Shown here one piece after another: positions 51,325 to 61,673 of a stretch of 64,000 nucleotides of DNA; position 1 is the first letter of the stretch, and each line of letters starts with the position of its first letter. A program made the position numbers and the translations under genes. Source of the stretch: Calothrix sp. NIES-4105 (GTDB taxonomy: Bacteria > Cyanobacteriota > Cyanobacteriia > Cyanobacteriales > Nostocaceae); the NCBI RefSeq assembly GCF_002368415.1, contig NZ_AP018290.1:6585614-6649613 (forward strand). Direction: 5' to 3'. The notes beneath the pieces were generated by a model, which saw only the letters and a program-made list of their open reading frames with translations, did no database searches and was not told the DNA's origin.

Positions 51325-52758
51325 ATGACTCTCTGTATCAACCCTCATTGCCAACAACCAAATAACCCGGATACAGGCAAGGTTTGTCAGTGTGGTAGTA
51401 AACTGTTATTACTCGACAGGTACCGACCGATTAGTATTTTGGGTAAAGGAGGGTTTGGAAAGACATTCCTAGCTATTGACGAACACAAACCCTCTAAACC
51501 TCGCTGTGCGGTTAAGCAGTTAAGTTTTGTTGGTTACGAGCAACTTGTCAAGAAAGCAGTAGACTTGTTCGAGCAAGAAGCGGTTGTTTTAGAATCTTTA
51601 GGCAACCACCCACAAATTCCAACGCTTCTAGCATATTTTACTCACGAGGAGCGGCTTTATATTGTTCAGGAATTTGTTGAGGGTGTCACTTTAGAGCAAG
51701 AACTGCTTCAGGGTGCTTACAGTGAATTTAGAATTCGACAGCTTTTACACAGTATATTGCCTGTGTTAAAGTTTGTTCACGAACAAAATATTCTACATCG
51801 TGATATTAAGCCACCTAATATTATCATCCGAGCTAGCGACGGCAAGCCTGTGTTGATTGATTTTGGTGTTGCTAAGGTTTTACAGTCGTCAAGTTTCATC
51901 TCACAAGCAACTGCTCTTGGTACTTTACATTATGCGGCGCCTGAACAATTCAGAGGGTCTGTTTTCCAGAGTAGTGACTTATATAGCTTGGGTGTTACCT
52001 GTATAAGTTTAATTACAGGTGTTTTCTCTGTTGAAAAAATGTATGATGGCGCCAATTTAGGTTGGTGTTGGCGTAAATTTCTACCTGCTACTAATATTAT
52101 CAGCAATGGGTTAGGTGAAATTTTAGATAAGTTAATCGAATTTCAGCCAATACAGCGCTATCAGTCAGCACAAGAAGTTCTGCAAGCACTTTCATTGCTA
52201 CCATCTGTTAATACAAACCTACCCCCAACACAAATAAACTATCAAATCCCAGTAACACAACCTTCAAGCGCATCTATTCCAGTCACAATTAAAAGTAGTG
52301 CTAGTCAAACTTCTAAAATAGAAATTTATTATATCAAACTTGAGCTTCTACTCCAATCTCAGAAGTGGAAAGAAGCAGACTTAGAAACTTGGAAGTTGCT
52401 GTGCATGGCACTAAATAAACCTCCTGAAACTAAAATAACAAGTAATGAAATTAACTTGATTCACTGCGAGCAATTACATAAAATAGACCAACTTTGGATA
52501 GAAGCAAGCAATGGAAAATTTGGCTTTAGCGTCCAAAACCGAATATTTGAGAGTGTCGGAAAAGACTACGTACTGTTTTGCCAACATGTACAATGGCAGA
52601 GTTACAACTCGACGTTATTCCACCAAAGTCTCAAATTTACCAGTAAAGCTCCACCAGGACACTTCCCTTCTCGAATTTGGGCAGAAAATGATAAATATTG
52701 GCGTTATCTAAATATAATTGCCTCAAAGTTATCACAGTGCAGTGTTACTATCATTTAA
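51325..52758 (+). CDS. Ser/Thr protein kinase with C-terminal GUN4 domain
   Basis: The 477-aa protein opens with a small zinc ribbon (CINPHC...CQCG, residues 4-23). A Hanks-type kinase follows (residues 33-295): GKGGFGKTFLA glycine loop, Lys64 in CAVKQL, HRDIKPPNII with Asp160, IDFGVAK with Asp179, and APEQF. After a Pro/Ser-rich linker comes a GUN4 domain (about 335-475; YYIKLELLLQSQKWKEADLETWKLL, IDQLWIEASNGKFGFSVQNRIF). GUN4 binds porphyrins and activates Mg-chelatase, so the fusion could sense tetrapyrroles. Kinase-GUN4 fusions are known in cyanobacteria. The following gene, 37 bases on, encodes a membrane-anchored PstS-like protein, possibly its partner. Confidence 0.92.
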   Translation: MTLCINPHCQQPNNPDTGKVCQCGSKLLLLDRYRPISILGKGGFGKTFLAIDEHKPSKPRCAVKQLSFVGYEQLVKKAVDLFEQEAVVLESLGNHPQIPTLLAYFTHEERLYIVQEFVEGVTLEQELLQGAYSEFRIRQLLHSILPVLKFVHEQNILHRDIKPPNIIIRASDGKPVLIDFGVAKVLQSSSFISQATALGTLHYAAPEQFRGSVFQSSDLYSLGVTCISLITGVFSVEKMYDGANLGWCWRKFLPATNIISNGLGEILDKLIEFQPIQRYQSAQEVLQALSLLPSVNTNLPPTQINYQIPVTQPSSASIPVTIKSSASQTSKIEIYYIKLELLLQSQKWKEADLETWKLLCMALNKPPETKITSNEINLIHCEQLHKIDQLWIEASNGKFGFSVQNRIFESVGKDYVLFCQHVQWQSYNSTLFHQSLKFTSKAPPGHFPSRIWAENDKYWRYLNIIASKLSQCSVTII

Positions 52759-52794
52759 CTAGTTTTACTTAACAATTCTATTTAATAAAATTAT

Positions 52795-53862
52795 ATGAAC
52801 AAGTCTAAAACTTCACTTAACGACACACGAGAAGCGTTAGAAACCGCTAAATATTCTTACGAAGAAAAACTCCGCGCGTTACAAAGCATAGAACAACAAG
52901 CACATGCTGCTACTGCATCTGGAGACGAAGCGACTGCGAAAAAACTGATGACACAAGCAATTGAAGTTGAAGAACAAATGTCAGTATTAGATTCTGATAT
53001 TAAATATTTAGAAGGTATTCTTAACGAAAAGCCAAACACAAAGAATTTAAATATCATCCCGCTGTTATTAATTCCACTTGCCTTGATATTAGGTGGCTTC
53101 GGTTATTGGTATTTTACACAACAGGCGCCAACTACTGCAACTTGTTTAGCATCTGGTACAAAGGTGCGAATCAACGGTTCCACCAGCATGGTAAGAATCA
53201 ATAAAATGCTTAAAAAGCTAATTGAGTCAAATTGTCCTGGTTCGGTAATTGAAACTGGGTCGAGTGGTTCAGATGTAGGAATTCAACAACTTAGCGCAGG
53301 TCAAGTAGACATAGCTGCTGTATCACGACCGTTAAATGCACAAGAACAAGCCAAAGGACTAGTTGCCAATTTTGTCAAGCGTGATGCTATAGCAATTGTG
53401 GTTGGTAAACAAAATCCATTTACAAAAGGATTAACAACTGCTCAAGTAGCAGATATTTTCCAAGGAAAAATTAACAACTGGTCAGCAGTTGGAGGAACAG
53501 CAGGAACTATCCGCGTTATTAACCGACCACTTGTTAGTGGTACACGTCACGCATTTCACGAATTGGTTCTTAATAATGCCGAATTTGGTGCCACACCGAA
53601 TATAACTACATACCCAACCGACGAAACAACTCCTATCCTCAAAAAACTCCAAGCAGATGGTATTAGTTATGGTAGCTATGCTCAAGTTAATCAGCAGACT
53701 GTACGAGTAGTGCCTATCGATGGTTTAATGCCAGACTCTCAACAATATCCACTTCGGCGCCAGTTATCCTATATATATAAAGAACCAATGAGTCCTGCTG
53801 TAAAAACCTTCATGGATTTTCTCAAATCACCTGAAGCCCAAGAAATCATCAAACAAAACTAA
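52795..53862 (+). CDS. Membrane-anchored PstS-like substrate-binding protein with coiled coil
   Basis: The 355-aa protein is built as a cytoplasmic coiled coil (residues 8-80; LNDTREALETAKYSYEEKLRALQSIEQQAHAATASG), one membrane helix (IIPLLLIPLALILGGFGYWYF, 86-106) and an outside phosphate-binding-protein-like domain (115-355). The last has VRINGSTSMVRINKMLKKLIES, SSGSDVGIQQLSAGQVDIAAVSRPL and VSGTRHAFHELVL, as in PstS. A soluble PstS feeds an ABC transporter, but this one is anchored with its N-terminus inside the cell and has no transporter genes beside it. Following the kinase-GUN4 gene by 37 bases, it is more likely a sensor. That is inference. Confidence 0.8.
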   Translation: MNKSKTSLNDTREALETAKYSYEEKLRALQSIEQQAHAATASGDEATAKKLMTQAIEVEEQMSVLDSDIKYLEGILNEKPNTKNLNIIPLLLIPLALILGGFGYWYFTQQAPTTATCLASGTKVRINGSTSMVRINKMLKKLIESNCPGSVIETGSSGSDVGIQQLSAGQVDIAAVSRPLNAQEQAKGLVANFVKRDAIAIVVGKQNPFTKGLTTAQVADIFQGKINNWSAVGGTAGTIRVINRPLVSGTRHAFHELVLNNAEFGATPNITTYPTDETTPILKKLQADGISYGSYAQVNQQTVRVVPIDGLMPDSQQYPLRRQLSYIYKEPMSPAVKTFMDFLKSPEAQEIIKQN

Positions 53863-53904
53863 CATGATATGCTGTAATGCAGTTTTGATATAAAGTAAGC
53901 CATT

Positions 53905-54540
53905 GTGAGCAGAATCCGCGAACCAATTGCCAGCCTCCTTCTTTATCATGCCTTCAAGTGGTCGGTTGTGGCGCCTATGCTTCACGTATACTTCCGGGGA
54001 AGAATTCATGGCATTGAAAATGTGCCACAAGAGGGGCCACTTGTAGTAGTTAGTAACCACGCAAGCAATTATGATCCGCCGCTTGTATCGAATTGCGTTC
54101 GCCGTCCTGTAGCGTATATGGCGAAGAAAGAGTTATTTGATATCCCTGTTTTCAACAAAGCCATTCAGTTATACGGCGCCTATCCTGTAAGTCGTGGCAG
54201 TGCTGACACCAAAGCAATTCGCGCAGCGCTGGAATACTTAGAAAATGGTTGGGCTGTTGGTGTATTTTTACAAGGCACACGTACCGATAGCGGCAAAATT
54301 ACCGACCCCAAACGAGGCGCCGCATTACTTGCAGCAAAAGGCAAGGCGCCGCTATTACCTGTATGCTTATGGGGTACACAAGAAATCGAGAAAAAAGGCG
54401 CCGTTCCTCGTCCAGTTCCAGTAACAGTGCGAATTGGTCAATTAATAGAGGCGCCGACCTCTGGTAGTAAAGAAGAACTAGAGGAAATCACCAAAAAATG
54501 TGCCGACGCAATTAATGCGCTACACGATTTAGGAAGATAG
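53905..54540 (+). CDS. plsC: 1-acyl-glycerol-3-phosphate acyltransferase (PlsC)
   Basis: The 211-aa protein starts with GTG 53905. It makes phosphatidic acid by acylating lysophosphatidic acid. Motif I is NHASNYDPP with His52 and Asp57, motif II is around YGAYPVSRG, and motif III reads FLQGTRTDSG. In motif III Gln123 stands in place of the usual Glu of FPEGTRS, a variant I believe occurs in other cyanobacterial PlsC proteins. Motif IV is APLLPVCLWG. The gene is rich in GGCGCC (six sites). Its TAG stop directly abuts a MITE of the TAGTGGT family. Confidence 0.9.
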   Translation: MSRIREPIASLLLYHAFKWSVVAPMLHVYFRGRIHGIENVPQEGPLVVVSNHASNYDPPLVSNCVRRPVAYMAKKELFDIPVFNKAIQLYGAYPVSRGSADTKAIRAALEYLENGWAVGVFLQGTRTDSGKITDPKRGAALLAAKGKAPLLPVCLWGTQEIEKKGAVPRPVPVTVRIGQLIEAPTSGSKEELEEITKKCADAINALHDLGR

Positions 54541-54770
54541 TAGTGGTCTATGTCATTAAATTTGGCTGGTTGGAGGAATGAACCACAAAGACACAAAGGG
54601 CACAAAGGAAGAATTATTAAGAAGTGAACCTGACAAAATTAATGACACAGACTAGTAGTAGTCCATGTCATTAATTTTGGGGTGTAGGCGCCAATAGTAA
54701 GTGCTGCAAAAGCCACCATACAACGCCCCAAAACTTTTGACACGTACTAATAGTACTCGATGTAATTAAT
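54538..54770. repeat. Tandem MITEs of the TAGTGGT family
   Basis: The first element runs from 54541 (TAGTGGTCTATGTCATTAAA) to about 54656 (inverted end GACAAAATTAATGACACAGA), with an ACCACAAAGACACAAAGG hairpin half inside. The second starts at 54655 (TAGTAGTCCATGTCATTAAT plus TTTTGG) and ends near 54755 (CCAAAACTTTTGACACGTAC). A further partial end, CTCGATGTAATTAATTTTG, follows. The series starts on the stop codon of plsC. Confidence 0.7.
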
Positions 54771-55100
54771 TTTGATAACTTGTAGCACATCTGTCTTATA
54801 TGTGCAGTAAATTCATCAACTACAGGAGAATTATATGGCGCCAAGCATATAATTTGTAACGAGTGTATATGGTTAACGCAAGCTGAAACGACAAAAGACA
54901 ACTTTTACAAGTCGGGAATCTGACCACCTCTCTCTGTGTACTCTGTGTCTCTGTGGTAAAAAAAGATAACCGTATATTAGTGTGGGCAATGGCGACCTTA
55001 CTTCTGTGGATACATTAAAATACGCTCAAAGGAAGTACTCACATACACTTGAATTTTGCTAAGTTGGCTTCAACTTAAAAAATAGCAATAAATACTACGT
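54771..55100. other. Intergenic stretch before the AI-2E family gene
   Basis: It holds a half copy of the ACTCTGTGTCTCTGTGGT hairpin repeat (54931-54960) and a GGCGCC at 54837. No gene is supported. The promoter of the transporter gene should lie within the last 130 bases. Confidence 0.4.
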
Positions 55101-56144
55101 ATGACAGGCTTGGAAGCTAAAAACTTATGGTCGCGACTTAGCAGTTCAGCGCTAGTTCGCTTTCTGCTTTTCGTTGCATCTGGGTGGGCAATGGTTCAAC
55201 TACTTGCTTACTTTGAATCAATAATTGTTATTTTTGCATTTGCCGCGATTATCGCTTTTTTACTTAGCTACCCAGTTAAGTGGTTAACACGGTATATACC
55301 ACACAGTGTTGCGACAATAGTAGTTTTCTTGGTGAGCATGACTGTTATAGGGGGAGTTACTGTTACTGTTGGTTTAACAGTTCTATCACAAGGACAGGAG
55401 TTAATTAACAGCGTAACTAGCTTTTTAGATTCATTAGTTCCATTATCGAACCGATTAGAAGAATTTTTCCGTAGTCGCAATTTGCAAATTGATTTGTCAG
55501 TTTTTGAAGGGCAGTTGCGAAATCAAGCTTTATCATGGTTAGCAACAAGTCTGACAATATTTCAAGGCTTTATCACAAACTTTGTCACATTTATTTTAAT
55601 TGCGGTTGTTGCTTTTTTCATGCTTCTCGATGGTGGTAAACTATGGCAACTTATGATGAAACCGATACCAAAGCAACGAAGAAACCATATAACGAAAATA
55701 GTTAGGAAAAACTTTTTAGGTTTTTTTCGCGGTCAGCTAATACTCACCTTATTTTTAACTCTGACAACATTTATCGTATTCACTGTACTCGAAGTTCCTT
55801 TTGCTTTGATACTATCTGTAATGGTTGGTGTGATAGATATTATTCCAGGTATTGGAGCTACATTAGCGGTTAGCTTGGTAACATTAATCGTCCTATCTCA
55901 AAGCGTTTGGTTAGCATTAAAAGTCTTAATTGCTTGTATTATTCTACAACAAATCCAAGACAATTTAATTTCACCAAGGGTTATGCAAGGAGCATTAAAT
56001 TTAAACCCGGTTGTAGTATTTTTTGCCTTATTGGTAGGCGCCAGAGTTGCGGGTTTATTAGGAATTTTTATCTCGATCCCCATCGCTGGAGTTATTGTGT
56101 CTTTGTTTGAAATTGATGAAATGAAAGCTGAGGTAGAATCTTAA
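55101..56144 (+). CDS. AI-2E family transporter (UPF0118)
   Basis: The 347-aa membrane protein has about eight helices and the family pattern: WAMVQLLAYFESIIVIFAFAAIIAFLLSYPVKWL near the start, a large loop with an amphipathic helix (SFLDSLVPLSNRLEEFFRSRN), and then LEVPFALILSVMVGVIDIIPGIGATLA with the conserved PxxG. QIQDNLISPRVMQGALNLNPVVVFFALLVGARVAGLLGIFISIPIAG completes it. The family includes the E. coli AI-2 exporter TqsA and Na+/H+ antiporters, so the substrate cannot be named. The start is ATG 55101. It is followed in the same direction by the DUF2288 gene. Confidence 0.88.
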   Translation: MTGLEAKNLWSRLSSSALVRFLLFVASGWAMVQLLAYFESIIVIFAFAAIIAFLLSYPVKWLTRYIPHSVATIVVFLVSMTVIGGVTVTVGLTVLSQGQELINSVTSFLDSLVPLSNRLEEFFRSRNLQIDLSVFEGQLRNQALSWLATSLTIFQGFITNFVTFILIAVVAFFMLLDGGKLWQLMMKPIPKQRRNHITKIVRKNFLGFFRGQLILTLFLTLTTFIVFTVLEVPFALILSVMVGVIDIIPGIGATLAVSLVTLIVLSQSVWLALKVLIACIILQQIQDNLISPRVMQGALNLNPVVVFFALLVGARVAGLLGIFISIPIAGVIVSLFEIDEMKAEVES

Positions 56145-56237
56145 AAAAATCCAATTTTAATTAAAAACTGGGTTTATAGGCTAAAAATAAGATAAAATTA
56201 AAAAAATTAAAGATAAGTTAAAAATAACAAACAAGTC

Positions 56238-56525
56238 ATGTCAGATATTAGAACAGAATTAACCGAAAACCTGGATGAGGCAGAATGGGACTGGCTGGTT
56301 CCTCACGCACAGCGAGATGCAATTATTTTGGTTTCATCACTTCTTGACCTTCTTGACGTTGGAGTTGCCATTGCATCTGACAGTACAAACCAAGTTCAGG
56401 TTTGGATAGATGAAGCATTAATAACCAAACCCTCACCTCAACAGCTTGGCACCTGGAATACAAACCGCGCGAAACGCTTTGATACTTTAATAGTACAGCC
56501 TTATGTATTAGTCAAAGAAAAGTAA
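56238..56525 (+). CDS. DUF2288 protein
   Basis: The 95-aa protein matches the DUF2288 family by its opening (RTELTENLDEAEWDWLVPHAQRDAIILVSSLLDLLDVGVAIASD) and its centre (VQVWIDEALITKPSPQQLGTWN). It is soluble and helical, with no known function. In bacteria it usually stands near housekeeping genes without a stable partner. The start at ATG 56238 is preceded by an AT-rich region with no clear ribosome binding site. It is convergent with the YdcF-like gene, only 12 bases away. Confidence 0.8.
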   Translation: MSDIRTELTENLDEAEWDWLVPHAQRDAIILVSSLLDLLDVGVAIASDSTNQVQVWIDEALITKPSPQQLGTWNTNRAKRFDTLIVQPYVLVKEK

Positions 56526-56537
56526 ATTAAAGATTTA

Positions 56538-57140
56538 TTATTGTTTTGGTTGTTCTCCTTTGGCGCCTGTGTAACCAGTTGTCAACCATAATATCGAACG
56601 AACTCCATCACGGACGCATTTTTGTATAGGTTCTGGGGGAACGTCAGATGGTATAGATACTGCTTTAAAGTCTATTCCTCTACTACCCAACACAATCTCA
56701 CCCACAATCGACGCGCGTCGCATATGATAATCTGAAGTGACTAAATATACTTTTTTTATCTTGCGTGCTTCGAGTTCGTCCACAAGAGTGGTAAAGTTAG
56801 TTACAGTATCTACCGCATCATAATCAAGGTGTAAACGCTTTAAATCTACTCCTTGCTTTGAAAATACTTGCTTCGTTGGCGCTTTTGGACTACCCCCAGA
56901 TATCCAAATTGGTATACTAGGATGTTTTTTAGCAAATTTAGCCGTGAACTTTTCTCGTTCTAGTTTTGTAGTAGAGCCACCTAGAACTAAAATCGCTTGA
57001 GGCTGTATAAAATAATTTTGCACTTCCCTGTAACCCAACAGCAACATTAGCGGTAGGGCAAAAATTGTAAACCGAGGAATACCTTTAAATACTAGTTTAT
57101 TCAAGGTTCTATCAGGTCTTGTTGTTTCTGCTGATGTCAC
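56538..57140 (-). CDS. YdcF/SanA-like DUF218 protein
   Basis: The 200-aa protein has one N-terminal membrane helix (FTIFALPLMLLLGYREV, residues 24-40) and a DUF218 domain outside the membrane. The domain has AILVLGGSTTKLEREKF, IPIWISGGSPKAPTKQVF, a conserved acidic pair in DYDAVDTVTNFTTLVDEL and VYLVTSDYHMRRASIVGEIVLG. The family (ElyC, SanA, YdcF) acts in envelope polysaccharide or undecaprenyl-phosphate metabolism. The motif residues D/S-x-H-x-x-R are present. It stands alone on its strand. Confidence 0.85.
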   Translation of the reverse strand: MTSAETTRPDRTLNKLVFKGIPRFTIFALPLMLLLGYREVQNYFIQPQAILVLGGSTTKLEREKFTAKFAKKHPSIPIWISGGSPKAPTKQVFSKQGVDLKRLHLDYDAVDTVTNFTTLVDELEARKIKKVYLVTSDYHMRRASIVGEIVLGSRGIDFKAVSIPSDVPPEPIQKCVRDGVRSILWLTTGYTGAKGEQPKQ

Positions 57141-57444
57141 AATTTTCTTAATAAAAACTAAATATTACGTAGGTTGGCAACGCTATAGCGTAACCCAACA
57201 TAACCAAAATTAAGATATGTTGAATCTCGTTTCTCGACCCAACCTACCTATCTACACATTGAATTAATAACTTTACCAAACTAAAGCTGAATTGTCAGGG
57301 CAATTCAAGCAGGTATTTAAAACAAATTTTCTTCCAATTTGTATCAAAAAATATAATGTATAACCCGATGCACTCTGAATTGTATCCGCAAAGACAAATG
57401 CAAAGATTTTTATAATACTTTCTTTATTTATTTAATGCATTAAG

Positions 57445-57757
57445 CAGGACTGGCCAGCCTCGAACTGGCGACCTAGCGCTTCAGATTTGTGTGAGTTTCC
57501 CCACTCTCCGGACTATATCTTCACCATAAATATCTGGTTGGATACCTTTAGGTGGTGGCTGTTTAGTCTCTAGACCTTCCTAAATCTATACACATATAGA
57601 TATGTGTATAACACTAGGCTTGGCTTGGTATTACCATGAAGTGCTATATTGCACTTTTTAGGCTTCACCGAGTTTAACCACATTCACGCACAGAGTTTCC
57701 TCCGTGGTGCCCGATTATTCAGGAGGCGCTCGCTCTATCCATCTGAGCTACAGCCCC
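57445..57757 (-). tRNA. trnR: tRNA-Arg(CCU), interrupted by a group I intron
   Basis: Exon 1 is 57721-57757 and exon 2 is 57445-57481, 74 nt when joined. The acceptor stem GGGGCTG pairs with CAGTCCT (two G.U pairs). The D arm is TAGCTCAGATGGATAGAGC. The anticodon stem is AGCGC/GCGCT with loop CTCCTAA (anticodon CCT), and the T arm is GCCAG-TTCGAGG-CTGGC. The discriminator is G and CCA is not encoded. The intron sits between anticodon position 36 and base 37. This tRNA reads AGG codons. Confidence 0.92.
57482..57720 (-). ncRNA. Group I intron (ribozyme) in tRNA-Arg(CCU)
   Basis: The 239-nt intron follows a U (end of the CCU anticodon) and ends with G, as group I introns do. The S-type core element AAGATATAGTCC is present near the 3' side, and its TAGTC pairs with GACTA in CTAGAGACTAAACAGCC (the R element) to form P7. 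There is no room for a homing endonuclease and no frame for one. Introns at this site are known in cyanobacteria and some alpha-proteobacteria. It should self-splice; the exact folding was not computed. Confidence 0.88.
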
Positions 57758-57785
57758 AAAAAAGGTGTTACACAGATTATAGCAG

Positions 57786-58940
<1,155 letters not shown>

Positions 58941-59030
58941 TTACTCCAGAGTAACTGACGCGCGAGGATTTTAGATTTTAGATTTTGAATTGTCATCTTT
59001 TTTTACCAGCAACAGCATTCGTATGCCATC

Positions 59031-61634
59031 ATGACTAAACGCAACACTATTGATTTTCTTGAATATCTGTTGTTGGGACTCTGTATATGGGGTGCGTTTG
59101 CAGCGTTCATCAGTCAAGAGTACTCTTACGCTATTTTTCCCTTGACTCTCGCTATTGCATTAAATGTAGCTAATCAACAGCGTCTCCGCTCTTTACAACG
59201 GCGCCAGGAAAGCTCAATCGGAGAATTAGTACAGCCCAACCCTCAGTTAAGCCTAACTCAACAGCAAGTTGAGCAACTGCGTAACCAAGAGAAACAAGAT
59301 ATCGAAGCCATCAACTCACGTTTAAAACAAATCGAATCGTTTCGCATTGAAATCTCTAAAACCCAGCAAAACCAGCAGAACACCGTGAATGCTATCAACC
59401 AGCGCTTGGCTCAAATTGACAATATTGCCCGACAGTTGAACGCTACGCAAAAACTCCTTGAAGAATTGCGTTCCTCACAGCAGCAGAATATTGATTCTAT
59501 AAACCAGCGCTTAACGCAACTCGATGCTTTAACCAAACAAGCAAATCCTAATGCGCTTAATCAACGTCTAACTCAAATCGATAATATTGCCCAGCAACTC
59601 AATGCAACACAGCAGTACCTTGAACAATTACGACAAAACCAGGTGCAAAATGTCAACATTATCAATCAGCGTTTAACTCAGATTGATAGTTTTACACAAC
59701 AGTTAAATTCAACAAAGCAGCAGGTTGAGCAGTTACAGAATCAACAAATAAACGTACAAGAAATTAATCAACGTTTGGCTCAGATAGATAATGTAACGCA
59801 ACAAGTCGTGAGTACGCAAAAGCAACTAGAGGAAATGCAAAAAAGCCAGCAGCAAAATGTGCAAGCAATAAATCAAAGATTAGCACAAATTGATGCAATG
59901 ACTCGACAAATTAATACAAACTCGAACAAACAAGCAGAACAATACCAAACAAATCAGCAATTGAATATTACTGCATTAGTGAGTGGATTTAATCAGCAGC
60001 TAAGTACAACACAACAGCAACTTGAAGAGTTACAAAATAATCAGCAAAAAAATATAGATATTATTAATCAAAAATTATCTGCTCTTGATATATTTACTAC
60101 AGAGTTAAGTTCTACTTTAGCTAAACAAATCGAGCAACTGCAAACAAATCAACAAGTTAATGCCAATGCAATTAATCAGCGCTTGGCACAAATAGATAAT
60201 ATTGCTCAAAATTTCAATATTATTCGTACATCAATTCAAGAATTGCAGCAAAACCAGCAACAAGCAAATCAAAAAACGCAAGAAGATATTTCGCAACTCA
60301 AAAGCCAAATCGCGCGATTATCAGGTAGACTCGAACTAGAAACTACGACTCCACCTAGCGTAAACAAACCATCAACTCTAAAACAATCAACATCTCCGCA
60401 ACCAACTACAACTAACCAACTATCAACTCCAAATCAATCAACATCTCCGCAACCAACTGCAACTAACCAACCATCAACATCAAATCAATCAACTATAACT
60501 AACCAACCATCAACATCTCCGCAACCAACTATAACTAACCAACCATCAACATCAAATCAATTAACATCACCCCAACCAACTACAACTAACCAACCATCAA
60601 CATCTCCGCAACCAACTACAACTAATCAACCATCAACCTCAAACCAATCAACATCATCCCAATCAATTACTACCTATCAACTTCCCACAACTCTCAAACA
60701 ACATTCCGACCTAATATTATCACTAGCATTTAATCCAGATGGCACTTTACTAGCAAGCGGCAGTTGTGACGAAACAATCAACATCTGGAACTTAGTCAAC
60801 CAAAAATATCATACAATTTCTGGACACAAACAAGCATCATCTAAAAGTGCAGTAAATTCAGTTGTATTTAGTCCCAATGGTCAAATATTAGCAAGCGGCA
60901 GCGATGATGCGACAGTTAGACTATGGAATGTTCAAACCGGAGAAGCAATAAATACATTTAACGGACATGACGACCGGGTATACTGCGTCGCATTTAGTCC
61001 CGATGGTCGCATTATTGCCAGTGGTAGCAAAGACCAAACCGTTAAACTTTGGTCAACTGAAACTGGTCGAGAACTTGATGCCCTCAAAGCTCATTCCGAT
61101 GATGTATTATGTTTAACATTTAGTCCAAACGGCAAAATTTTAGCGAGCGGCGCCGGTGGGTACGATAATACAATTAAAATTTGGCACCTCGAACAACATA
61201 AATTTTTAACTATCGCGCGACATACCGATGATGTCAGCGCACTTGCTAGCAGTCCAGATGGTAAAACATTAGCAAGTGGCAGTTGGGATAAAACAATTAG
61301 ATTATGGAACTTTGAAAACGGTAGAGAAATTAATACCTTTACAGGTCACGAAGACCGTGTTTATACTGTAGCATTCAGTCCAAACGGTCGAGTTTTAGCA
61401 AGCGGCAGTCGTGATAAAACAGTAAGACTTTGGCAAGTTGATACAGGAGTGTTGCTAAAAACCTACACAGGACATGAAGACCGTATATTTAGTGTCGCAT
61501 TTAGTCCCGACGGTAAAATACTGGCCACTGGTAGCGCAGACCGGACAATTATGCTTTTACCCGTCGGAGATATAGTAGGTAATGGCGCCGGTAGAAGGAC
61601 TCAACTACCAATGCGAGGAAAAGGAAATGACTAG
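59031..61634 (+). CDS. Membrane-anchored coiled-coil protein with seven WD40 repeats
   Basis: The 867-aa protein has two short N-terminal membrane helices (residues 8-50). A long coiled coil (about 65-430) follows, in which INQRLAQIDNIAQQLNATQ recurs about nine times with small changes. A disordered Ser/Thr/Pro/Gln linker (about 445-545) is made of PSTSNQSTSPQPTTTNQ-like repeats. Seven WD40 repeats come last (about 555-850; LAFNPDGTLLASGSCDETINIWN, VAFSPDGRIIASGSKDQTVKLW and so on), enough for one closed propeller. It may display the propeller on a stalk as a binding platform. The internal repeats make the length prone to change by slippage. The partner is unknown; a J-domain/TPR gene follows 39 bases on. 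Confidence 0.9.
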   Translation: MTKRNTIDFLEYLLLGLCIWGAFAAFISQEYSYAIFPLTLAIALNVANQQRLRSLQRRQESSIGELVQPNPQLSLTQQQVEQLRNQEKQDIEAINSRLKQIESFRIEISKTQQNQQNTVNAINQRLAQIDNIARQLNATQKLLEELRSSQQQNIDSINQRLTQLDALTKQANPNALNQRLTQIDNIAQQLNATQQYLEQLRQNQVQNVNIINQRLTQIDSFTQQLNSTKQQVEQLQNQQINVQEINQRLAQIDNVTQQVVSTQKQLEEMQKSQQQNVQAINQRLAQIDAMTRQINTNSNKQAEQYQTNQQLNITALVSGFNQQLSTTQQQLEELQNNQQKNIDIINQKLSALDIFTTELSSTLAKQIEQLQTNQQVNANAINQRLAQIDNIAQNFNIIRTSIQELQQNQQQANQKTQEDISQLKSQIARLSGRLELETTTPPSVNKPSTLKQSTSPQPTTTNQLSTPNQSTSPQPTATNQPSTSNQSTITNQPSTSPQPTITNQPSTSNQLTSPQPTTTNQPSTSPQPTTTNQPSTSNQSTSSQSITTYQLPTTLKQHSDLILSLAFNPDGTLLASGSCDETINIWNLVNQKYHTISGHKQASSKSAVNSVVFSPNGQILASGSDDATVRLWNVQTGEAINTFNGHDDRVYCVAFSPDGRIIASGSKDQTVKLWSTETGRELDALKAHSDDVLCLTFSPNGKILASGAGGYDNTIKIWHLEQHKFLTIARHTDDVSALASSPDGKTLASGSWDKTIRLWNFENGREINTFTGHEDRVYTVAFSPNGRVLASGSRDKTVRLWQVDTGVLLKTYTGHEDRIFSVAFSPDGKILATGSADRTIMLLPVGDIVGNGAGRRTQLPMRGKGND

Positions 61635-61673
61635 GGCGCGTTAGCATATAATTACACCCGCCCCTACCATAAT

